A stretch of DNA of 8,556 nt from CAZLLV01 sp964560325 (lineage in GTDB: Bacteria; Acidobacteriota; Thermoanaerobaculia; Multivoradales; DATKCC01): NCBI GenBank assembly GCA_964560325.1, contig CAZLLV010000111.1, positions 1-8,556 of the forward strand, read 5' to 3'. The number at the start of each line of letters is the position of its first letter. Position 1 is the stretch's first letter. The position numbers and the translations under genes were made by a program. The notes under the pieces were generated by a model that did no database searches, was not told where the DNA came from, and was given only the letters and a program-made list of their open reading frames with translations. Positions 1-4,998 of this stretch are shown one piece after another.

Positions 1-854
1 CCGGTGCGCACCGGCACCACGGCCGGCAGCGGAGCGGGCCGGGCGGGGAGGGCGAGGGGGAGGCGGAGGGTCGCCAGCATCCGGGCAAGGGCGACGGCGA
101 TCCGGCGGAGCGCGTCGGCGGCGAGGTTTCCGCCGGCGAGCCAGCCGTCGAGGTCGGCCGGCCGGTCGAGATCGGCGAGCGGGTCGAGCAGGAGCACGGT
201 CAGGCCGGCGCTCCCGAGCTCGCGCCGCAAGGCCGCGAGGGTCCGGCGCCGGCGCCAGGGCACCCGGCGGAGGATCTCGCCCAGCGGGCGCGAGGCGGCG
301 AGCAGGTAGAGGCCGCCGTCGGGGCTCGGGCCGATCACCACGCGGTCGCGGCTTTCGGTGCCGTCCGCCGCGGCGAGCAGGTCGTGGGCGCGGCAGAGAT
401 GATCGGCCGTCAACCCGGGCGTGTCGGTGCCCACCATCACCACCGGCGCGCCGGGCGCCGGACCGGCGGCGTCGAAGGCGGCGGCCAGGCGCTCGCCGAA
501 CGGGCCGTCCGCCTGCTCCCGGCGGACGGAGTCGGCTTCGGGATCGAGATCGGCGCGTCGAGGGGCCGAGACCTCGAGCCGGAAGCCGCAGGCGCGGCCG
601 GCGTTCAGGGTCTCTTCGAGGCAGGCCCGGAAGAGCGTCGCCTCGCGGTCAGACAGCGCCTCCGGGAGGAGACGCTTGGCACGAGCCTCGGCGACCGCCC
701 CCAGAGTGAAGACGACCAGCGTGGGGCGCGGCGGCACCCCTCCGTCTTTACGGCCGAGCGCGGCGGAGTGCGGCGGCACCCCGGCCTCTCGGCCTGGAGC
801 GTCCACACTCGGGGGACGGTCACTCGACGCTGGAACATGTATATCCATGTCCAT
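1..854 (-). CDS. DUF2064/TIGR04282-family glycosyltransferase-like protein, 3' end off the window
   Basis: An open frame on the minus strand runs off the left edge with about 284 codons and no stop, so the C-terminus is missing. The family (TIGR04282, DUF2064) has a GT-A-like nucleotide-sugar transferase fold. Its substrate is generally unknown and its location would be cytoplasmic. Visible family marks are LVVFT at residues 46-50, VVMVGTDTPGL at 138-148 (the usual GTD-P motif), VVIGPSPDGGLYLL at 172-185 (usual GPA-DGGYYL), VPWRRRRTL at 198-206, and DPLADLDRPADL at 224-235. The N-terminal P-loop-like segment, usually close to APVPGRVKTRL, is degenerate here (LGAVAEARAKRLLP, 51-64). The start is uncertain. 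ATG at 854 follows an in-frame TAG but lacks a clear Shine-Dalgarno and adds about 45 residues before the core. GTG at 779 or at 737 are alternatives, and 737 would give a normal family N-terminus. The gene is divergent from the PKS block and may be unrelated to it. Confidence 0.8.
   Translation of the reverse strand, partial: MDMDIHVPASSDRPPSVDAPGREAGVPPHSAALGRKDGGVPPRPTLVVFTLGAVAEARAKRLLPEALSDREATLFRACLEETLNAGRACGFRLEVSAPRRADLDPEADSVRREQADGPFGERLAAAFDAAGPAPGAPVVMVGTDTPGLTADHLCRAHDLLAAADGTESRDRVVIGPSPDGGLYLLAASRPLGEILRRVPWRRRRTLAALRRELGSAGLTVLLLDPLADLDRPADLDGWLAGGNLAADALRRIAVALARMLATLRLPLALPARPAPLPAVVPVRT
728..782. repeat. Two direct copies of a 13-bp GC-rich repeat
   Basis: GCGGCGGCACCCC occurs at 728-740 and again at 770-782, exactly 42 bases apart. 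In the minus-strand frame of the glycosyltransferase-like gene both copies encode G-V-P-P (residues 25-28 and 39-42). The segment is therefore a 14-codon-spaced duplication inside the poorly conserved N-terminal extension. It may be a short dispersed repeat that lies at the edge of the gene rather than functional protein. Confidence 0.6.
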
Positions 855-863
855 CTATATCTA
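836..863. promoter_or_regulatory. AT-rich patch, possible promoter core for the minus-strand gene
   Basis: This 28-base stretch is rich in ATAT, CCAT and TATA words and stands out sharply from surroundings of over 70% G+C. On the minus strand it holds TATAGA and TATACA, each matching the -10 consensus at four of six positions. No convincing -35 was seen. If this is a promoter, the true start of the minus-strand gene would be the downstream GTG at 779 or 737 rather than ATG 854. Confidence 0.3.
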
Positions 864-886
864 CGGGGCGGCGCTCCGTTTGGATC

Positions 887-929
887 TTTCCCGGCATCGA
901 TTTCCCGGAATCGATGTCCCGGGGATCGA
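887..929. repeat. Three tandem ~14-bp repeats in a divergent promoter region, possible operator
   Basis: Tandem copies are TTTCCCGGCATCGA (887-900), TTTCCCGGAATCGA (901-914) and TGTCCCGGGGATCGA (915-929), followed by a partial TCCCG at 930-934. Each copy runs into an ATCGAT palindrome, at 896-901, 910-915 and 925-930, so the palindromes recur at 14 and 15 bases. The last one lies inside a perfect 12-bp palindrome GGGATCGATCCC (922-933). The array lies between the divergent starts at 854 and 979. This is the usual place for a repeated regulator site, though no regulator can be assigned. Confidence 0.5.
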
Positions 930-978
930 TCCCGTTCGTCGGAGTCGCGGTCGGGCGAGCCTAGCACCCTGCGCTAAC

Positions 979-1377
979 ATGCTCTCCATCTTGCTTCGCT
1001 TCCTCCTGCTCGCCCCGCCGCTCGTCCTCCTCGCCCTGGGGTCGTTCCACTACGGCGGCGAGCTCCTCGGGCTGCCGGTGCCGGCGCTGCCCGGGCCGTT
1101 CCTGCTCGGCCTCTGGGTGCTCGAAGCGATCGGCCTGGTGGCGCTCTACCTGCTGGTGCGCGAGCGCCTCCTCGGCCGCTGGATCGCCGGCGTCGCCGCC
1201 GCCTGGACCGCCTGGATCTTCCGCGGCCCGGTGCTGGCCCTTTCGACCGCCGGCGCGCCGGCCTCGGCGCCTTCCTGGGCGCCGATGGTCCTCGCGTGGC
1301 TCGGGCTGTACACCGTCTGCGGCCTCCTGATGGCATCGGTCGCGGGCAGCCTGACCGCGGGCGGGGATGGGCCGTGA
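979..1377 (+). CDS. Small four-helix integral membrane protein, unknown function
   Basis: A 132-residue protein of unrecognised family. Hydrophobic segments at about residues 4-22, 39-60, 67-89 and 101-123 predict four membrane helices with short loops, leaving little outside the membrane. The frame is open much further upstream, but that part overlaps the opposite-strand gene and has no protein character. ATG 979 starts directly before the first helix and is preferred, although no good Shine-Dalgarno precedes it. The last 11 bases overlap the start of the polyketide synthase gene, so the two are almost certainly co-transcribed and translationally coupled. From context it could anchor the synthase at the membrane or handle its hydrophobic product. 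That is inference. The gene lies just downstream of the 14-bp tandem repeats. Confidence 0.7.
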   Translation: MLSILLRFLLLAPPLVLLALGSFHYGGELLGLPVPALPGPFLLGLWVLEAIGLVALYLLVRERLLGRWIAGVAAAWTAWIFRGPVLALSTAGAPASAPSWAPMVLAWLGLYTVCGLLMASVAGSLTAGGDGP

Positions 1378-2473
1378 GCGGAAGAACCGTCCCGGGCCGG
1401 CCGTGAGGATCGCAGCCGTCGGGAGCGCCTTCCCACGCCACTACTACGACCAGGAGACCCTGCTCGGGGCCCTGCGCCACCGGTGGGCCCGGCGCCACCA
1501 CAACCTCGACCGCCTGGAGCAGCTCCACCGCAACGTCCTGGTCGGCGGCCGGCACCTCGCGCTGCCGATCGACGAGTACGACCGGCTCGAGAGCTGGGGC
1601 GACGCGAACGACGCCTGGATCCGCGTCGCGCAGGAGGTGGGCGGCGAAGCGGTCGCCGACGGGCTCGCGCGGGCCGGCCTCGCGCCCGGGGACGTCGACT
1701 GCCTGATCACGGTCAGCGTCACCGGCATCGCCACGCCGTCGCTCGACGCACGGCTGGTCGACCGCCTGGGCCTCTCGCCGCGGGTCAAGCGGGTGCCGAT
1801 CTTCGGCCTCGGCTGCGTCGCGGGCGCGGCCGGCGTGGCCCGCGCGGCCGACTACGTGCGCGCTTTCCCGGACCAGGTGGCGGTGCTCCTCTCGGTCGAG
1901 CTCTGCTCGCTCACCCTCCAGCGCGAGGATCTCTCGATCCCGAACCTGATCGCTTCCGGCCTCTTCGGCGATGGCGCCGCGGCGGCCGTGGTGGTCGGCG
2001 CGGAGCGGGAGATCGCGGGCGACGTGGCCGGCCCGGCCGCGCCCCGGGTGCTGGCCACCCGCTCGGTCTTCTATCCGGACTCGGAGCGGGTGATGGGCTG
2101 GGACATCTCGGAGCAGGGCTTCCGGATCGTTCTCTCCGCCGACGTGCCACAGGTCGTGCGCGACCACCTGCGCGGCGACGTCGACGAGTTCCTCCGCGAC
2201 CACGGCCTCGAGCGCGGCGACGTCCGGTCCTGGGTCTGCCACCCCGGCGGCCCGAAGGTACTCGAAGCGATGGAGGAGACCCTGGAGCTCCCCGAAGGCG
2301 CCCTCGACGTCACCTGGCGGAGCCTGCGCGAGGTCGGCAACCTCTCCTCCACCTCCGTCCTCCTCGTCCTCCAAGAGACCCTGGCCCACCACCGCCCCCC
2401 CGCCGGCTCCCCCGGCATCATGCTCGCCATGGGTCCCGGGTTCTGCTCCGAGCTGGTGCTGCTGGAGTGGTGA
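1367..2473 (+). CDS. Type III polyketide synthase (chalcone/stilbene synthase superfamily)
   Basis: A homodimeric thiolase-fold enzyme that extends an acyl starter with malonyl units and cyclises the chain, typically to alkylpyrones, alkylresorcinols or similar. The length of 368 residues is normal. The catalytic triad is complete: Cys150 in GLGCVAGA, His292 in CHPGGPK and Asn325 in GNLSSTS. Other family marks are SGLFGDGAAAA (197-207), MGWDISEQGFRIVLS (243-257) and MGPGFCSELVLL at the C-terminus. The MGWD...GF segment resembles bacterial alkylpyrone/alkylresorcinol synthases (BpsA, SrsA type) more than plant enzymes. A long-chain acyl starter is therefore likely, and the FAAL and ACP encoded downstream suggest it may arrive on a carrier protein. 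The start ATG overlaps the preceding membrane-protein gene by 11 bases and a GGGCGGGG stretch sits before it. GTG at 1403 is a less likely alternative. The gene is followed by a repeat array with no clear terminator hairpin. Starter chain length and product cannot be read from sequence. Confidence 0.95.
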   Translation: MGRERKNRPGPAVRIAAVGSAFPRHYYDQETLLGALRHRWARRHHNLDRLEQLHRNVLVGGRHLALPIDEYDRLESWGDANDAWIRVAQEVGGEAVADGLARAGLAPGDVDCLITVSVTGIATPSLDARLVDRLGLSPRVKRVPIFGLGCVAGAAGVARAADYVRAFPDQVAVLLSVELCSLTLQREDLSIPNLIASGLFGDGAAAAVVVGAEREIAGDVAGPAAPRVLATRSVFYPDSERVMGWDISEQGFRIVLSADVPQVVRDHLRGDVDEFLRDHGLERGDVRSWVCHPGGPKVLEAMEETLELPEGALDVTWRSLREVGNLSSTSVLLVLQETLAHHRPPAGSPGIMLAMGPGFCSELVLLEW

Positions 2474-2480
2474 ATTGTCC

Positions 2481-2681
2481 AGAATAGTGCGGAATGGCCA
2501 CAGCAAAGTCCAGCAAAGTCCAGCAGAGTCCAGCAAAGCCCAGTTAAGCCCAGTTAAGCCCAGCAGCGCTCAGCCAAAGCTCGAGCTCGCTCAGCTCGGC
2601 TCGACTGAGCTCAGCGGAGCCCAATCGTGCTCAGCCGAGCTCAATAGTGCGGAATAGCGCGGAATAGTGCGGGAATAGTGC
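2481..2681. repeat. Phased array of about twenty degenerate 10-bp units between convergent genes
   Basis: From 2481 the sequence can be cut into successive 10-mers that keep one phase up to 2670, with one extra G before the final unit at 2672-2681. The flanks carry AGAATAGTGC (2481), and GGAATAGCGC and GGAATAGTGC (2651, 2661, 2672). Inner units include CAGCAAAGTC twice (2501, 2511), CAGCAGAGTC, CAGCAAAGCC, CAGTTAAGCC twice (2541, 2551), then TCAGCTCGGC, TCAGCGGAGC and TCAGCCGAGC types. The array fills the gap between the polyketide synthase stop (2473) and the stop of the minus-strand regulator (2711). Ten bases is close to one DNA helical turn and is not a codon multiple. A 60-codon frame reading through it is therefore probably not a gene. 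Its role is unknown. Confidence 0.85.
2589..2610. other. Weak inverted repeat inside the decamer array
   Basis: GCTCAG at 2589-2594 can pair with CTGAGC at 2605-2610 across a 10-base loop. The stem is only 6 bp and no T-run follows on either strand, so it is not convincing as an intrinsic terminator. It lies between convergent genes, where a bidirectional terminator would be useful, and follows almost automatically from the AGCTC-rich repeat units. Confidence 0.2.
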
Positions 2682-2710
2682 GGGCCCGCGGACGAGAGCT
2701 GGTATTGCCA

Positions 2711-4120
2711 CTACCCGAGGAGTCGGTAGTACGCCCCGCGGCCTCTCCCGACGGATTCGATCAATCCCAGCTTCCGCAGGTGTGCAAGATCATCCTGCAA
2801 GGTCCGATCGGCAACCAGATCGGATAAATGCGCTCGGATCTCCCGCAGAGGTAGCTTTTTCTTCTCGGCGATAGCTTGGAGGATCTCCCGCTGTCGCTCG
2901 GTGAGGTCGTGGCTGATCCGGAGAGGAGCCACATAACCGCTCGGCAGAAAGCGAACGCCGACCGCGCCACCCTCTTCGACGAACTCCGGCTCCGGGTGAC
3001 CCGCCTCGATACAGAGCTCCACGATCCTCTGCGTCCCACGGCCCCAGCGCTCGACGAGCTTCCGCCGGAAGAGCACTTCCGCGAGGAGAGGGTTCCTCGG
3101 CCAGGACCTGTGTTCGCGCTTCAGGTCCGCGAGCTCGATGCCGGGAGGCAGCAGGCCGTCGCTCCAGATCTCCAGTCGATCGTCGTAGACCGCGACGCGT
3201 ACCGATCCACCGGCCAGCGCGTAGTCGCGGTGACAGACGGCGTTGACCAGGGCCTCCCGCAAGGCTTCCACCGGAAACAGAGGTTCGTCGACCCGCTCGA
3301 AGAGACCGGGCTGGATACGTCCGGCCACCGGGAGGTGCCGGTGTAGGAACAGCATGGACTCATCGACGACGGCGAAGCAGTGTCCATGGATCTGCCGCTG
3401 GTCGAGGAACTCGCCCTTGGTCCGGCCCTTGAATCGCGCGAGCTGGAGGAGGCACTGCGGGTAATCGGCGGCCAGCCCTCGTCCCGTGCCGAAGCGCCCG
3501 AAAAGCGCTACGGCGGCATTCAACGGCACACCCTCCGAAAGGAGCTGGAACCGCTCCAGGATGGATGGAATCGATTCGCCGGTGCTCTCGGGTAGGCGGC
3601 CAGCGGCGATGCCCAGCCGCACCGTGCGCAGGATCTCTTCGGAGTCCAGGTCTTCGACCGTGATCCCGTCCGCCGGGCGGTTCTCCCACCGGTGCCGCGT
3701 GTGGCTCCGCGCCAGCAGCAGTTCCTGGTATCGGACCTGTTCCATCCGAACGGTATTCGTACCGAGACGTGTGTAGGGGCGACCGTCATAGACGAACGGC
3801 ACGAGATCGGGACGGTTCGGGGCATCGAACACCAAGACCTCGCACGCCGAGTCCGGTCTTCGCGCCCGTAGCGGGCTCACCGGAGCCGGAGGCTCGATAC
3901 GACCCAGCATCCGGCCGATCTCGCCGAGCGTCTTCTCGCTCACGAGCTGGCCCGCTGGATCACCGTTGTTCTTCACCCCGATCAGGACCCGACCGCCACC
4001 GCTGTTCAGAAAAGCACAGAGAGACTCTCCCGCTCGTGGGAGCTGGGCGGTGCTCTTCTTGAATTCGACCGTCTCCGACTCTCCGGCGGCGGCGAGCTCC
4101 TGGATCTCCGTGAAGTCCAT
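2711..4120 (-). CDS. AlbA_2/Schlafen-type DNA-binding protein with HATPase_c_4-like and winged-helix domains
   Basis: A 469-residue protein of the COG2865-like family of putative transcriptional regulators or helicase-related ATP-binding proteins. The N-terminal AlbA_2 (Schlafen) domain covers about residues 8-130, with ESETVEFKKS (14-23) and FLNSGGGRVLIGV (37-49). A GHKL-like ATP-binding region follows, with EALREALVNAVCHRDY (285-300), DRLEIWSDGLLPPG (314-327) and NPLLAEVLFRRKLVERWGRGT (343-363). A winged helix-turn-helix from about 405 to 467 ends in LRKLGLIESVGRGRGAYY. ATG 4120 is chosen because it starts right before the conserved domain. An AGGA lies 9 bases upstream (4133-4130) and a TATACT -10-like box further up. 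The open frame continues upstream, but only as a shadow of the plus-strand genes. Base composition is lower (about 55% G+C in one 60-base hand count at 2761-2820). With the opposite orientation inside a biosynthetic locus, this suggests acquisition. Relatives occur both as regulators and near defence genes, so the target is unknown. Confidence 0.88.
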   Translation of the reverse strand: MDFTEIQELAAAGESETVEFKKSTAQLPRAGESLCAFLNSGGGRVLIGVKNNGDPAGQLVSEKTLGEIGRMLGRIEPPAPVSPLRARRPDSACEVLVFDAPNRPDLVPFVYDGRPYTRLGTNTVRMEQVRYQELLLARSHTRHRWENRPADGITVEDLDSEEILRTVRLGIAAGRLPESTGESIPSILERFQLLSEGVPLNAAVALFGRFGTGRGLAADYPQCLLQLARFKGRTKGEFLDQRQIHGHCFAVVDESMLFLHRHLPVAGRIQPGLFERVDEPLFPVEALREALVNAVCHRDYALAGGSVRVAVYDDRLEIWSDGLLPPGIELADLKREHRSWPRNPLLAEVLFRRKLVERWGRGTQRIVELCIEAGHPEPEFVEEGGAVGVRFLPSGYVAPLRISHDLTERQREILQAIAEKKKLPLREIRAHLSDLVADRTLQDDLAHLRKLGLIESVGRGRGAYYRLLG

Positions 4121-4129
4121 GCAGTCAGG

Positions 4130-4133
4130 TCCT
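4130..4133 (-). promoter_or_regulatory. Shine-Dalgarno-like AGGA for the AlbA_2 gene
   Basis: Read on the minus strand, AGGA (4133-4130) precedes ATG 4120 with a spacer of 9 bases. It supports ATG 4120 as the start rather than the long open extension further upstream. Confidence 0.45.
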
Positions 4134-4149
4134 GAACGAACCGCCCGAC

Positions 4150-4156
4150 TAGTATA
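4150..4156. promoter_or_regulatory. Overlapping divergent -10-like boxes between the AlbA_2 and methyltransferase genes
   Basis: The intergenic gap is only 42 bases. On the minus strand, TATACT (4156-4151) is a five-of-six match to TATAAT and would give a leader of about 20-25 bases for the AlbA_2 gene. On the plus strand, TAGTAT (4150-4155) fits TANNNT and lies 7 bases before GTG 4163. That is the usual spacing for a leaderless transcript that begins at the start codon. No good -35 was found for either. The two boxes share six bases, so the promoters would compete for polymerase and the AlbA_2 protein could bind here. Confidence 0.4.
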
Positions 4157-4162
4157 GGCGCC

Positions 4163-4705
4163 GTGCTTCCGCTCGCACTCGGCGACTCCCGCTTCCTCTA
4201 CACCCTGCTCGTCCTCCTCGTCGCGGTGCAGCGGTTGCTGGAGCTTCGGGTGTCGAGGCGGCACGAGCGGTCGCTCCGGGCGCGGGGGGCGGTGGAGGTG
4301 GGGGCGGGGCATTACCCGGTGATGGTGGCGCTGCACACGCTCTTCCTCGTCTCGTGCGCCGCCGAAGTCTGGTGGCTCGGCCGGCCGTTCGTGCCGTGGC
4401 TCGGCTGGACGGCGCTGGCGGTGCTCGTGGCCGCCCAGGGGCTTCGCTACTGGACGATCTCGACCCTCGGCGAACGCTGGACGACGCGGGTATTGGTACC
4501 GCCCGGCGAGCCGCTGGTCGCCGGCGGGCCGTTCCGCTACCTGCGCCACCCGAACTACCTCGCGGTCGCCCTCGAGATCGCCGCCCTGCCGCTGGTCCAC
4601 GCGGCGTGGCTCACGGCGGTCGTCTTCTCGCTCGCCAACGCCCTGCTGCTGCGAGCGCGGATCGGGGTCGAAGAGCGGGCGCTCGCCGCCGGGGGCGCGC
4701 CGTGA
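4163..4705 (+). CDS. ICMT-family (isoprenylcysteine carboxyl methyltransferase-like) membrane methyltransferase
   Basis: A 180-residue integral membrane SAM-dependent methyltransferase of the ICMT/PEMT fold. Next to type III PKS genes, members such as BpsB and SrsB O-methylate alkylpyrones or phenolic lipids, and that is the likely role here. Visible marks are QRLLELRVSRRHE (23-35), the SAM-binding region GGPFRYLRHPNYLAV (121-135) preceded by LGERWTTRVLVPPGEP (102-117), and the acidic pair in RIGVEERAL (166-174). Hydrophobic helices lie at about 11-27, 53-72, 77-98 and 133-163. The start is well constrained: an in-frame TGA at 4133-4135 lies upstream and GTG 4163 is the first usable start. 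Only a weak AGG sits 4 bases before it, so the mRNA may be leaderless. Its stop overlaps the ACP start in a GTGA. It opens the five-gene operon. The length is close to that of BpsB-type enzymes, and true prenyl-protein methylation is unlikely in bacteria. Confidence 0.9.
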   Translation: MLPLALGDSRFLYTLLVLLVAVQRLLELRVSRRHERSLRARGAVEVGAGHYPVMVALHTLFLVSCAAEVWWLGRPFVPWLGWTALAVLVAAQGLRYWTISTLGERWTTRVLVPPGEPLVAGGPFRYLRHPNYLAVALEIAALPLVHAAWLTAVVFSLANALLLRARIGVEERALAAGGAP

Positions 4706-4998
4706 GCGCCGTCCCGTCGAGGGAAGAGATCTTGCAGTCGATCGAGGACGTGGCCCGTACGCACCTCGACCTCTCCGCCCGCTCCACCGATCCCGCCGCC
4801 TTGCCGCGCTTCCACGCCGATCTACGCCTGGTCGAGGATCTCGCGCTCGACTCGATCCAGCTCCTGACGCTCGCCGTCGAGGTCGAGAACCGGTTCCGCA
4901 TCTGCCTCGATCCGGACGACGAGGAGGGGATCGAGACGGTGGGCGACCTGGCGGACGTGGTGGCGGCGAAGCTGAAGGGCGGCGGCGGTGCCGGCTGA
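4702..4998 (+). CDS. Acyl carrier protein
   Basis: A 98-residue carrier protein carrying its cargo on a 4'-phosphopantetheine arm. The attachment serine is Ser51 in LVEDLALDSIQLLTL (43-57), matching the D-S-(L/I/M) motif at the start of helix II. The protein is acidic, begins with a helix (REEILQSIEDVARTHL, 7-22) and ends with DLADVVAAKL, as ACPs do. A glycine-rich tail follows. GTG 4702 overlaps the methyltransferase stop by 4 bases, and the 3' end overlaps the ligase start by 11 bases. Adjacency to a FAAL strongly suggests that it receives the acyl group from acyl-AMP and presents it to the type III PKS or another enzyme. The transfer to the PKS is inference. It is a discrete stand-alone ACP rather than part of a fatty acid synthase locus. 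Confidence 0.93.
   Translation: MSAVPSREEILQSIEDVARTHLDLSARSTDPAALPRFHADLRLVEDLALDSIQLLTLAVEVENRFRICLDPDDEEGIETVGDLADVVAAKLKGGGGAG

Noticed and set aside
922..933. Perfect palindrome GGGATCGATCCC as an intrinsic terminator
   Set aside because: It has no loop and no T-run and lies between divergent starts. It is more naturally part of the repeated operator-like motif.
421..978. Upstream extension of the membrane-protein frame back to 421
   Set aside because: It lies opposite the glycosyltransferase-like gene, whose frame carries GTDTPG and GPSPDGG motifs, and its own translation is Arg/Ser/Ala-rich with no domain.
1483..2487. Plus-strand frame overlapping the PKS gene in another register
   Set aside because: The translation is Arg/Pro/Gly repeats typical of an out-of-frame GC-rich gene. 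The PKS frame has the Cys-His-Asn triad.
974..2536. Long minus-strand open frame opposite the membrane protein and PKS genes
   Set aside because: It is antisense to a PKS with intact catalytic motifs. Its translation is low-complexity Arg/Ala/Gly-rich and shows no domain. Such frames are expected at very high G+C.
2475..2657. Sixty-codon frame through the decamer array
   Set aside because: It is open only because the repeat units lack stops in that frame. A 10-base period is not codon-compatible, the start would be a TTG without a ribosome-binding site, and no protein character is seen.
2481..2681. Possible CRISPR array
   Set aside because: Units are 10 bases, directly abutting and degenerate, with no unique spacers between them and no cas genes nearby.
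2680..2689. Palindrome GCGGGCCCGC as a terminator between the convergent genes
   Set aside because: It has no loop and no following T-run on either strand. At this base composition such palindromes arise easily.
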